A DNA stretch of 64,000 bases from Nautilus pompilius (lineage: Eukaryota; Mollusca; Cephalopoda; Nautilida; Nautilidae). Positions 26,561 through 38,314 of this stretch are shown one piece after another (within the stretch, counting starts at the first letter, position 1; every line of letters begins with the position of its first letter). A model generated the notes under the pieces. It was given only the letters and a program-made list of their open reading frames with translations. It had not been told where the DNA came from and searched no databases. The DNA lies in contig JACATO010001051.1 of NCBI GenBank assembly GCA_018389105.1, positions 124,001 to 188,000 on the forward strand. Direction: 5' to 3'. The position numbers were made by a program, and so were the translations under genes.

Positions 26561-29500
26561 CAGCAAGTAAAAATCATCCCCAATATTTGCATATATAGAA
26601 CACATTTGAAGACTAACCACAACGTTATGATCACCAAAACTCGTGCATATTAGTTTTATTGGCAATGATATGGAGGAAGGAAAATGACTTTATGTTAAAT
26701 CTATTGGAGAGCATTTTGCATCCTCGAATATTTTGATTCTATGCCTGTCTAAACACTTTTCATCGAATGTGTTAATACTTAAAAAGAATGTTTACAGCAC
26801 GACACATGCTTGTACATGCAGGCTGCTGGTATTTGCTATCACATTATAGATTACTTATGCACAGTTTAACAAACAAACACAACTCTCCAAATGTCTCTGA
26901 TTTAAAGATCTAACATAGAAATTAACAAGAAATCCATTAATTAAAAACTACTGTAAAAGCAAAAAGAAAGTTATAGCCTACCATCCTGATTAGTGACGTC
27001 TTGCTCTAATTTAGAAAATGTCTGCTATTTTTTTTCCACTTACACAATTCATTCAATGAAAAGGTCATTATATAAAAGCCCAAGTTGAAAATGTTAATCT
27101 TCAAATAAATAAAACCAAAATTAGTTTGAAAGACAACTTAATCAGTTAATAAATTCATCAGATTGATGTTTTTAGCAAACTATCTTCATTTTATTAACTG
27201 GGGACATAAAAGAAATGGTGTATTTCAAGATGGGGGAGTATTGGTATAACTGCAGCTCATTGTTTGAATTGGCATGCAAAAGAAAATATCTTCTATCCAT
27301 GAGAAAGAAACAGATTTCCTTTGTCCATCTCTGAGGGAGAAATGGAGGAGGAAAAGCATCCTTTTCTTCTGTCTTAAAGTGGGAACCCAGGAATAAAAGA
27401 TGAACAGGTTCTTATCGCTGACTAAAATAAGACTTGAGATAAGTAGCAGCTTTCTTGATTTTGCCATTCCCTGAGCAAATAATTTTTCTTCTTTTTGGTA
27501 GTAGAAAGGTTATCCATAATTCCTTCATCTCAGTTATATTGAAATCAGAAATAATAAGCTGCTACTCGTCTTTTATTTCTTGAATCCCACTTCAGGAGAG
27601 GACAAAGGGACTACTTTCCCTTTTGACTGTAAGTTAACAAATTTAACAGTTCCTTCTTAAACAAGTGTTCACTTGTTGAATGAAATACTGTGTACACAAA
27701 AGTATAAATAACGTAAAACAAACTTTTATTCAAAACAAAAGGATTGTATCATCTTAATGGTGGTTTTGACCTCAAAATTGGTAAAAATTGGCAAAGCGCA
27801 TAACCATACTTTCACAGAAACACAAATGTGGTTGAATCGGTGAAAAGATTCTTCAGACAGCTATCTTGAAAAGCAATGTGGATGTACTAGACTGGTTTCA
27901 TCTGGATGCTGACCACTGGCTGACCTACAGAAATATTCATATCCACACACCAGCTTCCTTACAGGTACTGTTAAAGTTCTGTCGCGCTCCATCGTTCAAT
28001 TTTGTGCTGACAATAGCTAAATGCTACATTGTTGTGAAAGAATAAACATTAAATTAAAAATGTCGCCAATAAATTTGGGGCTTTCAGTTTGTCTATGGAG
28101 CTTTTTTTTGCGACAGCCAAAAGAGAACCCATCAACTCAAAAATTTCCAAGCCAATCAAACCTGATAGCTTAGACATGTAGCCACAGACCATTGGAAGCC
28201 ATCACTGATTTTCAAAGAAACCACGCAAGTATAAGAAAACATAAAAAAGATGGAACATACTTGCCAATAAATTCTGATTTAACCCCTTTCTTTAAGGAGT
28301 CAGTTTCTTTTACACATATTACAAGTGTAATATTGCAAACCGTTTTGTAATTCATCTTTAAAAAATATTTTCAAACCGATGTAATTATCTTATTGTATGG
28401 GCAAGTTTTTTTTAGGGAAGAAATTCCTTTTTTTCCTTTTTAATCATGCCGTAATACAGCAGCAAACTGCCAATTCCAGAATTACTTCTACTAAACTAGT
28501 TTCTCTGAATTTGAGAATTTATCCCTAACAACCCAAAACTCTCAGTAAAATTTCCAAACTTCCACACGTTCTAGTGTAAAAATTCTGTAATTAATATTAT
28601 CAAAGCAAAACAAGAAAACATTTTATGAAGAAGTTAATTTATGTCTTGATCAATTAATATTGTAATTTTTTTTCTTTTTACATTACAATTATCAGTTTGT
28701 GTATTATTTTTCAAATCGTTTATAATGTCAAATACGTTCATCGACAAGTGAATGGAGATATTGTCTATTCATTCAACAGACCTCACCAGCCTACGAGTTT
28801 CAGTTCAAATCCATACAAAGTTATAAACTATTCTAAAAATAACACAAAGTTTCACTTTCACTTAAAAACTTCTATTTCCTTTTTAAATGTTTTGTTTTCT
28901 TTATGTAAATCTGAAAAAAAAAAAAAATATGCAAAGCTTACAAAATTGTTACTTCGCAGACTGTACTTTGGTTTATGCGCCTCTGCCACTTTAAAACAAA
29001 ATTAACCGCCTTGAGATTTTCTTCCATCTACGAAGGATTAAATAGCCCAAGCGAGAATAAAGCAAACAAGCACTACTGTAATTAGTTAAGACTTTATGGT
29101 GATCTTTCAATATCTTATGTTGAGATTACATATAATTACATTTTTTTTTAAATTTTATTCTGCAACATAGTGTGAAAGACAAAGTTTTTAAAAATAACAA
29201 CAATAAAGAAAACTGTATGATCGAGTACAAAAGGAATAGCTGAGGTAAACGTCAGAAGCAGGAGGCAGGTATATGTGAATAACTCCAAAAAGCACCAAGT
29301 TACAACAGATCACTGCCATAAAATCGCCCATAAGTACCACCAACTTGTACACAGAGCACAAGAACCTGCTATCATCATATTGTAAACTGTTCCAAAGCTT
29401 ATTACTATTGGATAAAGATTAATTTGACCCCCCCCAGTGTGTTTGTAGTCACATTTGTCGTGTTTTCGAGTACAATCCCAATAAGCACCAAGAAGTAATA

Positions 29501-32500
29501 CTTTGTAATGCATCACACTATTGTAACATCCTGTTTTGGCCTTAGTGCTGAAAGCTTCCCTGATTTCCTCATTTACTCTAATTTCTTTAAAAGTTGTTAG
29601 CAAAGCGGGAGTCCGGCGGGAACCAGAGAGACTTGCCCTAACTGCTTTACCTTCAATCAAGCCAAGTTAAAGATGACTAACATAAAAGAAAAGGTATTTG
29701 TACGTCCTACATCGTCAACGACTGGTTAAGCAACAAACCTCTTCTATTATCTTAAACAGAAAAATTAAATTTAAAATTTCAGCGTGTGAAAAAAAAAAAA
29801 CACAGGATCCATATTTTTTGTTTATTTTTCTGCTTGTACTTCTCCCCCCTTCCACCCCAGTGGCCTGCCTTTTCCTCAAACTGAAGATAGATGGGTAAAT
29901 TAGTGCAGAACATCAACAGCATCTCCATTCCAGCCAAAGCCCCAAAGGAATGGGTCTAGCTGACAATTGGAATGTGGCAAACTTTGCCAGTGAGAGATAA
30001 CAGAATCTCAAACCACATGGCTTCAAGGTTACCATTACCAATTCTGATGACAAGCAACCAGATATATGGTATACTATAATTTAAAGCAAAAGTTCAATGA
30101 GTATGTCTTTACTTCTTTTGTTTTCCTGTGTTATCTTCAGTTGTTTAACTACTAATCAATTAATTTTGCGATAAATGTTTTCAAATATGTATATATTACT
30201 TCTTCATCATAACTGTGGTTAACACTGAAATCATATTATAGCTATCAGTAATGATCCAAATAGAGAACTCCCAATAAAAGCATAATTAACTCGGACAGTA
30301 TCAAAACTGATAAATTATCAAATGGGTAGAGATGGAAATAATTTTCTAATTCATTCATCACAAATCCAACAAGCCACAGTGTTATTTTAGGTTTCAGAAA
30401 GTCCATGACTAAGGCAGAAGGAACAATGGATTTTCCCACAACTCTAATATAGGTATATTAACACCATCTATTCTTTGTTTTTAATGCTGGAATCAGATAT
30501 CACTGAATTCACGCAATAAATGATCGGATATTCTAATGGGCAATACCTGTCGAGACTGCCATCTTGTGCCTTTTAGCTCTTTCAAAGTGGAAAGTAGAAA
30601 AAAGTTATGATGCTGACAGATGCGGCTGCTTTAAGCCATTGGCGTTTATTGGCCAATGGTGTGGTACTGGTTCACCGGAGATGTACAGAGCTATTTGTGA
30701 TCTTGAAAAGAAAGCTAGAGAATCACCCACAAATATCTATGAGGTACATAAATTTATGGAAATTCTGTTGAAAATTAATAAAAGAAACTGGTGCTTATCT
30801 ACATCCTTGCACTCTGAAGATTTGGGATAATTTTATTTTACCTGCTTCCAATAAATCAAATGTATCCTTTAAATTACATAATTTCTTACAAAATATAAAA
30901 GCATTATTTTAATGAAAAAGCTCTGAAAAAATCTTACTCAGATTTTATTAAATACCAGGTGGCCGCCCATAGGTCCTTTGGCCAGTTTGCAGTGGCATAG
31001 CTATAAACATGTATATATAAGCAAGCAGGTGAAAATTTGAGAAGCTAAGTATCAGCAAAACATGATATATATTAAAAAAGGGGAAAAGTTTATGCTGTTT
31101 ATACATTTATTTATTTTTTTAATTGCACAACTTTCGAACAATAACTCTTAATTTTTGCAGTCGTTACAAAAATTAAAAATTATCTAAGGCTAAGGTAGAC
31201 CAACAAGTGATATATTAAGTGTGAAAATATGAATAACTTGAAATAAGAATGTCGCTTTCTTCAGTTAAATGGATCATTTTTAGGAGGGGAGGTAATCAAA
31301 ATTATAATAAATGATAGCCAGTTTTCATTATCATTTAATAACTAGAATGAATAACATGGTGCCACATCCCAAATCTGAAAGATGCTCTAAAGAACAAAGA
31401 TGAAGTTTGTGCTACAGAATCAGTCCGGTGAAGTGATGGTACACACAAACTATCCCAACTCATTGGCAGAACAAATAAACACTAACAAAGAGCAGCAATC
31501 ATTTGTGATAATCCAATCACAATAGTAATAAACTACGTCCGTACGTTAGATGGCCTGACGTGGGCCATCGAGACAATGATGAGTCACCGAACGTCCCAGC
31601 GCTACGTTCTTGGCCGATAATAAATGGAGAGAATACTAGAAAACCTGGAAAGCACCACATTCTTCAATATCACTCAAATTATATCCATGACAAGAAATAA
31701 CAAGGAAACTGTATGCATATAATATGGCAAAATAATGAGGAAAATGCTTAACCTATAGGAAAGCTTATAACCTATGATTCAATGCCTTTGATGGATACAA
31801 CATCTGGGGAAAAAAAAAGAGGGGGGCAAGTAAATGATACAATGTCTCACTAAGCAGAGAAAGAGAGAAAAAAATGCAATGCTCTGGTGTAATCAATATT
31901 ACAGAATACTATCTTTTATAGGGATCATCCAAATACCTCATGGTCAAAAACAAGTCAATTTCTCATGCAGCATGTATTCACCATGATCAGGTTTATAACC
32001 ATCACCAAAGGATCGTGTCATCGTTAGACAAGATACTTCTGAAAATCTTACCTCTCTACACAGTTAGGTAGAGGTGTTGCAAGATATAAAGTTTTCCCAT
32101 CCCTGGCTTAGAAGACTGTGGCACACATGTAAAATCAGTGATTTGGAATACTAATAAAGCAATATGTATGATGCACTTTTTGCTGGACAAATAGTCCTGC
32201 AGTTGGGGGCATCAGCTGAAAATTTTTGAACAAGATCGTGAGATCATCCTGTAACCTAACCTGCTGTGGGATGTGCACAGATGTCTGCAATCTTTCAGTT
32301 TATCGCCAGGCTTATAACAAGGTGTATGGATGACCGACCCCCTTAGTATGAAATCAGTCTATTCTTATTGCAACTGAAATATGCATTCAAAGTTTTTTTT
32401 AGGGGACACGAATCAAATGTTAAGCAAAGGCAGAGCATCACAGAAGACAAAGAAACAAAAATAAGAGGCAGATGGGTTTCGCTTCTACCCTTCAACTGGT

Positions 32501-34749
32501 AGAATGTTGCCAGTTTGAGTGTTTCATGCCAACACTATCTGATACCTCTGTCTTATAGGTTTCCAAGCTGTCATTCTCAAACCTGGAAATGTGCTCTGCT
32601 TCTAAAAAAAAAAAAAAAAAAATGAGCAGAAAGAAAAGCAAACATGAATTTAATTTTTTGAACGCTAATCCAAACAGAATCTGATGACAGGACAGACAAA
32701 AAATCTTTAAAAAAAAGAGAGAAGATAAAGGATGTCTTATCAGAATGTGTGAAGATGACAGGCCAAACAGAGGTAGTGCCTGTTACAAGCAGGAGGTTGA
32801 TGTTATTGCTGAAAATATATATCTTTCTAAGGATGAACTTAGGGAATAAAGATATAATCCATAAAACATCAAATTTGTCAATAAAAAAGATGATGTGCCG
32901 AGTTTTGCCTGCTGGGAGGCATTCTATTTGTAACATTTTGTTTGGTGCCATGATGATCACGGGATCATTCAGCATCTTTATTACTATAACTACAAGGTTT
33001 CCATCACTAATGTGGGATATAATGAGAGTTTGAAACTCTTCCCGTTTCTTGCATCAACAGCATTAAGGGCAAAAACCTGCCATATCTTAGGGCCAACCTA
33101 ATAAGACGTGGAACTAGCAAGAGTATTTCCAAACTTGGGTTAGAAACCTTATTTCTGTAATTACACACAGTACAGATGAAATATTGTGATCAGTATTTAA
33201 CCCTTTGCTTTTATAGTGCATCAACTTACCTAAAGAGTTTAAATTTCAGTTAGCAAACTACAAAAATAGATCCCATTTCCATCATAACAAGCATGTCAGC
33301 CAGTATGAGTAAAGTCCCTCATTTTGTTCTTTTAACTTAGATCTACACATTCAGGAAGACATTTCCAAAAATACCTCATTAAAAAAATGCTTCTTCAAAA
33401 TTTTATTCCACATGGGGGAAAGTTAAATTTTTCATCCCCAATAACGAAATAGTGCCACATGTAGAAATACCAACATTTTCAGCAACAATAACAGTAAAAG
33501 TAATTATCAACGAGACAGCCTTACATTCATCATCGTCTATTTCATCTTCAGCCTCTGTACACTTGCACACCACCCAAGAATTTAGAGGAGAAAGGGTGGA
33601 AAGAAGATACATAAAACATAAAACAAAACTATCCCTGCTGGCAAGGCAATTCGCCAATAACCAAAGTTACTTAATGTAACAAAAGATGGCAGCAATTAAT
33701 TCCCTGGCAATATCCACAAGGTAAAACCACCTCTTCAGTTAAGGGTTATCACCTGGCTAGGTATACCTTGTAGGCTAATGTTGTTTTGATTACTATTTTC
33801 ATTTCCCATTTCCCAACAGATAAACTAACATAATACACCAGCAGAAATTTCACTAAAATGTCTTCAAATCACTAAATGTAGGTATGAAAATCATAAACGA
33901 CTTTAAAAAAAAACAACAAAAAAGACTAATTTATCTTGCATAAATAAGGAATAAACTGCTGTAATGACTTTTAATAAGAAATTTACTGCATATCCATAGT
34001 TAAACAATGTTTATATTATTTAGAAATAATCAGTTATTAGTGATTATTTTAAAATGCTGGAATTAGGATTTCCACTAATTTCTTCTTTTAACTCTTTCTC
34101 TACATATTAACAGACTCTGACAACTTCATCTAACTCTGTTAACATTTACTGTACACTTTATTAACCAGTAAAAATCCTCGACATTATTACTGTTAGGGCT
34201 CATAGCGACAGTTGATTTCTGCAAATATTCTCTTCTAAGTATACAAAAAGAAAAAGAAATACTCTTATGCAAGGAAGGGTACCCGTAGATGTCACCAGAA
34301 GCTGACCAGGTAAATGACTTCCACAATTGCACGCGCATCCTCTGCATGGTAAGAAAGCTGAGAGTAGGCTGGACTAACAGTGGGAATAAGTGTCATCAAA
34401 ACTCAGTATCCTTATTCTGCCCCCAGAGTATTTGGAGAGGGAACAGTGGTTTCTAAACAGATGACCTGGGTGAGATATGGTGGCCAGCTCATTTCTCAGT
34501 GATGCCACAGATTCGCCTGTGTTGAGAAGAGCGCACTTGCCAGGAAATGTGCCATAGCGTGTGAAAACACTGCTGTCAGGGACCTCGGTGGTGGCAAATA
34601 CCATCCATAACTATCACCTGTTTGGCCATCTCTCAGCTAGATGTATGACAAACCGCTTTAACATCAACCAGGGAAAAAAAGCATAAGCTTGTCTGTCAGG
34701 GCCTTGGCTAGTGTCTTTTGGTTACTCATGGCCTTGTTCTTGTAAACTT
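26561..34749 (-). other. Intron 1 segment: no gene recognised
   Basis: AT-rich. Holds a C8 tract at 29,428, an A19 tract near 32,604, an 8-bp perfect hairpin (30,636-30,659) and a 7-bp one (31,549-31,569). Open frames such as 29,310-29,660 (minus) and 30,564-30,830 (plus) match nothing I know. Confidence 0.55.
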
Positions 34750-35032
34750 TCTGCCACAGAGTAAACTACTGTCAGTGGCGCCTTTTGCTACATGATACTA
34801 AAGGGCTATGTGCAGCCTGTAATACAAAGTGAGAAAATTTTTATTGAGCAAAGGTGTGTCGTCTTCCAGCAAGACAACATACGCATACCCTCATACAGCC
34901 CATCAACCATTATCAGTTATTCGTGCCGTGGAATTGGAGTTATCGCCCCATTCTCCCTTCAGAATGACTCCTATTGGTTTTCACCTATACGGTCCACCTG
35001 AGAAACATCTTAGCGATCGGAAGTGTTCATGA
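34750..35032 (+). pseudogene. Mariner-family transposase C-terminal fragment, frameshifted and catalytically dead
   Basis: In one frame VVFQQDN (about 34,858-34,880) matches the second catalytic block of mariner transposases (LQQDNARPH). A frameshift follows, and the next frame continues YPHTAHQPL, LELSPHSPFRMTPIGFHLYG, then PEKHLSDRKCS to a stop at 35,032. The latter corresponds to the SPDLAPSDFHLF region and the LGGRKF end. The third catalytic Asp position (PSDFHL) reads PIGFHL, so it is Gly here. Upstream similarity fades near 34,750. The first catalytic Asp and DNA-binding domain are absent, and no TIRs were identified. Confidence 0.8.
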
Positions 35033-37520
35033 ACAATTATCAGGTCCTGCAGTGTGACCCCTATTAGGAATGCAATAATTTCCTAGGAATCTGATCGTAA
35101 ATTATATATTAGGGGAAGAAACGCTGGCTAGCTAGCTAGCCCTCCCAGGATACATCCAAACCTAATTCAGATTTAATGTAAGTTAACATTAATATCACAG
35201 ATTATCTCCAAAAGTAACTTCACTCCAGGAAAAGCACGAACACCAAGAGATTAACCAAACAAACACGATGTATCAGTCAGTTTTACCTGTATGTAAAACT
35301 TGGAGTGTACTCTGTTGATCTTATGTTACAGAAATCCAACTTAGTTAAAAAACTAGAATAAAGGGAATGCTTCCGCTAGCAAGTGATTATTATTATTATT
35401 ATTATTATTATACAGGTGCAAAATTTACAGGACAGGAAAAAAACAAAACAACGGATATGACAAGTGATAATAATATTTCTATCACCAAGGTCAATAAAAA
35501 ATAACAAGCAAGCTGTCAATATGTTAATAATTAATTATCTTTCTTTATATTCTACTGTTTCATGGAATGGAAAAGTGCAAGCTTGCAATGCAGCGGCCAT
35601 TCTGTAAACCAACATGTAATCTATAGTTGTTGTTGTTGTTTTTGCTATATAAATAATAGCCATACAATATTGTATAATCTCAACACTGAAACTGAACTGG
35701 GTCTCTATCTAGGAAAGCCTGAAGAATCTGACCGCAGCTCTCAACCCACACAAAAGCTGTTCTTAATTACTCCAGAAAGGTTTACACAATAGTAGAAATG
35801 TTCTACACGCCCGGATTATCTTTGAAACGAGGAAGTACTTAACATCCCAGGATGTCTCTCACCTCTCACGGCCATTGCCAAAAGCAATGCGAAACAAAAA
35901 ACCCACAAAAGATCCGTCTAAAGCATCCATTGGTAATAAAGATATCAGAACAAAGCCTAAATTTAGAAACAATTTTTTTTTAAAAAAAAGTGTGTCACAT
36001 CAGAAATCTTGTCTCATTAACTAGTCTTGGTAATTAGATGCTGAACTTGTGTTTTTAAACACATCCTCCATTTGCCAGCAAAACGTTGTCTGTAATTAGA
36101 ATTCCTGGAGCTACCTTTTTTACCATTTCCCAGAGTATTTGTACTGTGGATTGTGAATAATGTTCTCTGTCAGCCTTAAACATTATGCCTCAAATTCAGT
36201 TAACTACATGTCTTATCACTGTAAAAAGAGAGTTCATCTTGCCAATTATTACATTCTAGAGTGAGTGTACATACATACATGGATGAATATATAAAACAAT
36301 GTTGATATTACCATATGTGCTTAAGTAAATGTTTCTGAACATTATTTTAAGTCTAAATATGTTTGAGGTACCCAGCTTCCCAAACAAATAACTGCACATT
36401 TCTAATAAAATGGTACAAGCACACTAAATACTTCTGCCAGCTGACTAATAGTCAATTTTGTTTTAAAATCTTTTCCAATGTTCAACCTTAGCAATTTGCT
36501 TTTATTAAATCTATTAAAGTTAGTAATGTCGTTCTTTTTCATTTCTCTTCTCTTCCCATAAATCTTACGCCTGAGAAACCTTTTTTCTTCTGATATTGAG
36601 AGAAAAATTACATACTGCCCGCATTACTTTCTCCAGAAGCCATATATCGATATGCCGATGTTTATCTACCAGGAACTAGGAGGAATGCTGAGAGAAAACC
36701 TGAATCACAACGGTTAATGGTCAGTAAACATACAAAGATTTAACAAGCCAAAATCTTTCCTTCACAAAATCTGATTCATAGAGCAGACAGCTGAACCAAG
36801 CCACCGCATTTAGATAATCTTTATCATCATGGATGCAGTTATTTCTTAATGTGGAATGCTTTTTGACTTTCAGCAAAGAAAATCAGTGCATAATAGATTA
36901 ACCTTGAAAATTTATTTCCAGACAAACCAATGATATAAGAGATTTTTTTTTACAAGTTTTAAAAATACATTTAAGTAGGAAAACAAGTTCATTTTGAAAA
37001 GCAATTTAATAAAGATAAAAAAAAAAACTACAGTGATTTACACTGAAGACAAAAGCTGTGGGAACCAAGAGAACATTCTATGCGGAAGGGATCAGGAAGG
37101 CAGCTTCTGTATTAAAGGGAGACAGACAGACCTTTGGGAGAAACAGTATCTATTAATTTTCTTAAAGATTCAGTTTCCAAAACCAGTTCTCTACCATGCA
37201 TTGCATTATTACTTAGATAATGATCATGTGTGGTAATACCATTTACCTGTAAAAAAAAATAAAAATTGGGGGGGGGTTACAACTATATGAAGAGTTTGGT
37301 AAGCAGCCATGATGTATAACAAAGAAACTACAAGAAATGGTAATGAAAATAAAGCATACAGGAGTAAAGCATTGTGGAAACCTAAGAAAAGTATAAAAAG
37401 ATTTTCATGCAAATTATTAATTAGACACATGGATAAACTTGCTTAGTTGCAGCAACAACCACTCAGGACCAGCTCACGGATTATGATAAAACAGGAATTT
37501 CTAGAGAGTTCATTTTCATT
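35033..37520 (-). other. Intron 1 segment: no gene recognised
   Basis: AT-rich spacer between the mariner fragment and the pogo element, with a GCTAGCTAGCTAGC palindrome near 35,129, an ATT microsatellite and a G9 tract at 37,268. Nothing else supported. Confidence 0.55.
35386..35411. repeat. (ATT)n microsatellite
   Basis: About eight to nine ATT units on the plus strand, 350 bp downstream of the mariner fragment. Confidence 0.95.
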
Positions 37521-38314
37521 TACCATATTTTTCTGGTTATAAGTCGGTGTGGAGTATAAGTCAGATAGGTCAATTTTCCCAGTCTTTGTTCACTTAAAAG
37601 TCTAAGCGGTGTATAAATCAATAGTATGATTGTACTTCTGTACAGTAATAACGGTATAAGATTTCTGTCAGGGTTATAAAACAGCAGTGGTGGACAACAT
37701 CAAAGCAAGGGATTTGGGGAAGGAAAGGGTTTTAGGTGAAAGAGAATGAAGGCGAAATAAAGCAGCTTCAATCCGTATGGAACACAGTTTGATATGACTT
37801 TTGCCCATCAAAACAAAAAGTTGAATCATCCGGCTTTGCAACCACAGTTTGCTTATTTTCGGTGGGTGGTAGCAAATCCTTCGCTTTTCGCCAATCGCAA
37901 GCATTTCTCAATAACGCCATACTGCCGTTCTGCTGCCATGTTTCCTTTCCAGCATAGTTCTCAGCAAAATTCACCACTTCCAATTTAAAAGCTGCAGTAT
38001 CTGCTTTCCTTTTCTTTATAGCAGACATTTCCAAGTGAGGGCTGATACTTCTTTTCAACTTTGGCAAATTGAAGCTCTCCTGACACAATGATATCTATGC
38101 CTCCCCCCAAGCACTAAAAGGGAGATAACTGAATCTGAGTTAGTATGCACCCACACATGCACGTACAAACATACATAAATTTTCCCATGGTACTTAAGGG
38201 TCCCGTGTTCTCAGTATCATGATTTCATCCATATATAAGTTGGAATGGAGTATAAGTCGATGGTCAGGTCATTGCAGAAAAAAGCGTCAACCTATATGCC
38301 GAAAAAATACAGTA
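37521..38314 (-). mobile_element. Non-autonomous pogo/Tigger-type DNA transposon with TIRs and TA duplication
   Basis: The left end TACCATATTTTTCTGG (from 37,521) and the reverse complement of the right end, TACTGTATTTTTTCGG (from 38,314), are imperfect terminal inverted repeats, each starting at a TA as expected for pogo/Tc1-mariner insertion. The similarity runs into ATAAGTCGG-like sequence. A GGAGTATAAGTC motif occurs in the same orientation near both ends (about 37,551 and 38,247), so there is also a subterminal direct repeat. The only coding content is an N-terminal transposase fragment (see the next entry), transcribed from the right-hand end. At 794 bp it is far shorter than an autonomous pogo element and lacks the DDE catalytic domain. 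Confidence 0.85.
37768..38028 (-). pseudogene. Pogo-type transposase N-terminal fragment (Brinker/CENP-B-like DNA-binding domain)
   Basis: From the Met at 38,028 the frame reads SAIKKRKADTAAFKLEVVNFAE, then NACDWRKAKDLLP. This is the helix-turn-helix signature of BrkDBD domains in POGK/pogo-like transposases (KRKxYTxxFKLxVVxxAE ... VRxWRKxxxxL). The middle, where GNRxAARxFGVSE is usual, is degenerate (YAGKETWQQNGSMALL). The frame ends at 37,768 with no DDE domain. It sits inside the TIR-bounded element and in the expected orientation. It could bind related TIRs if expressed, but that is speculation. Confidence 0.75.
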
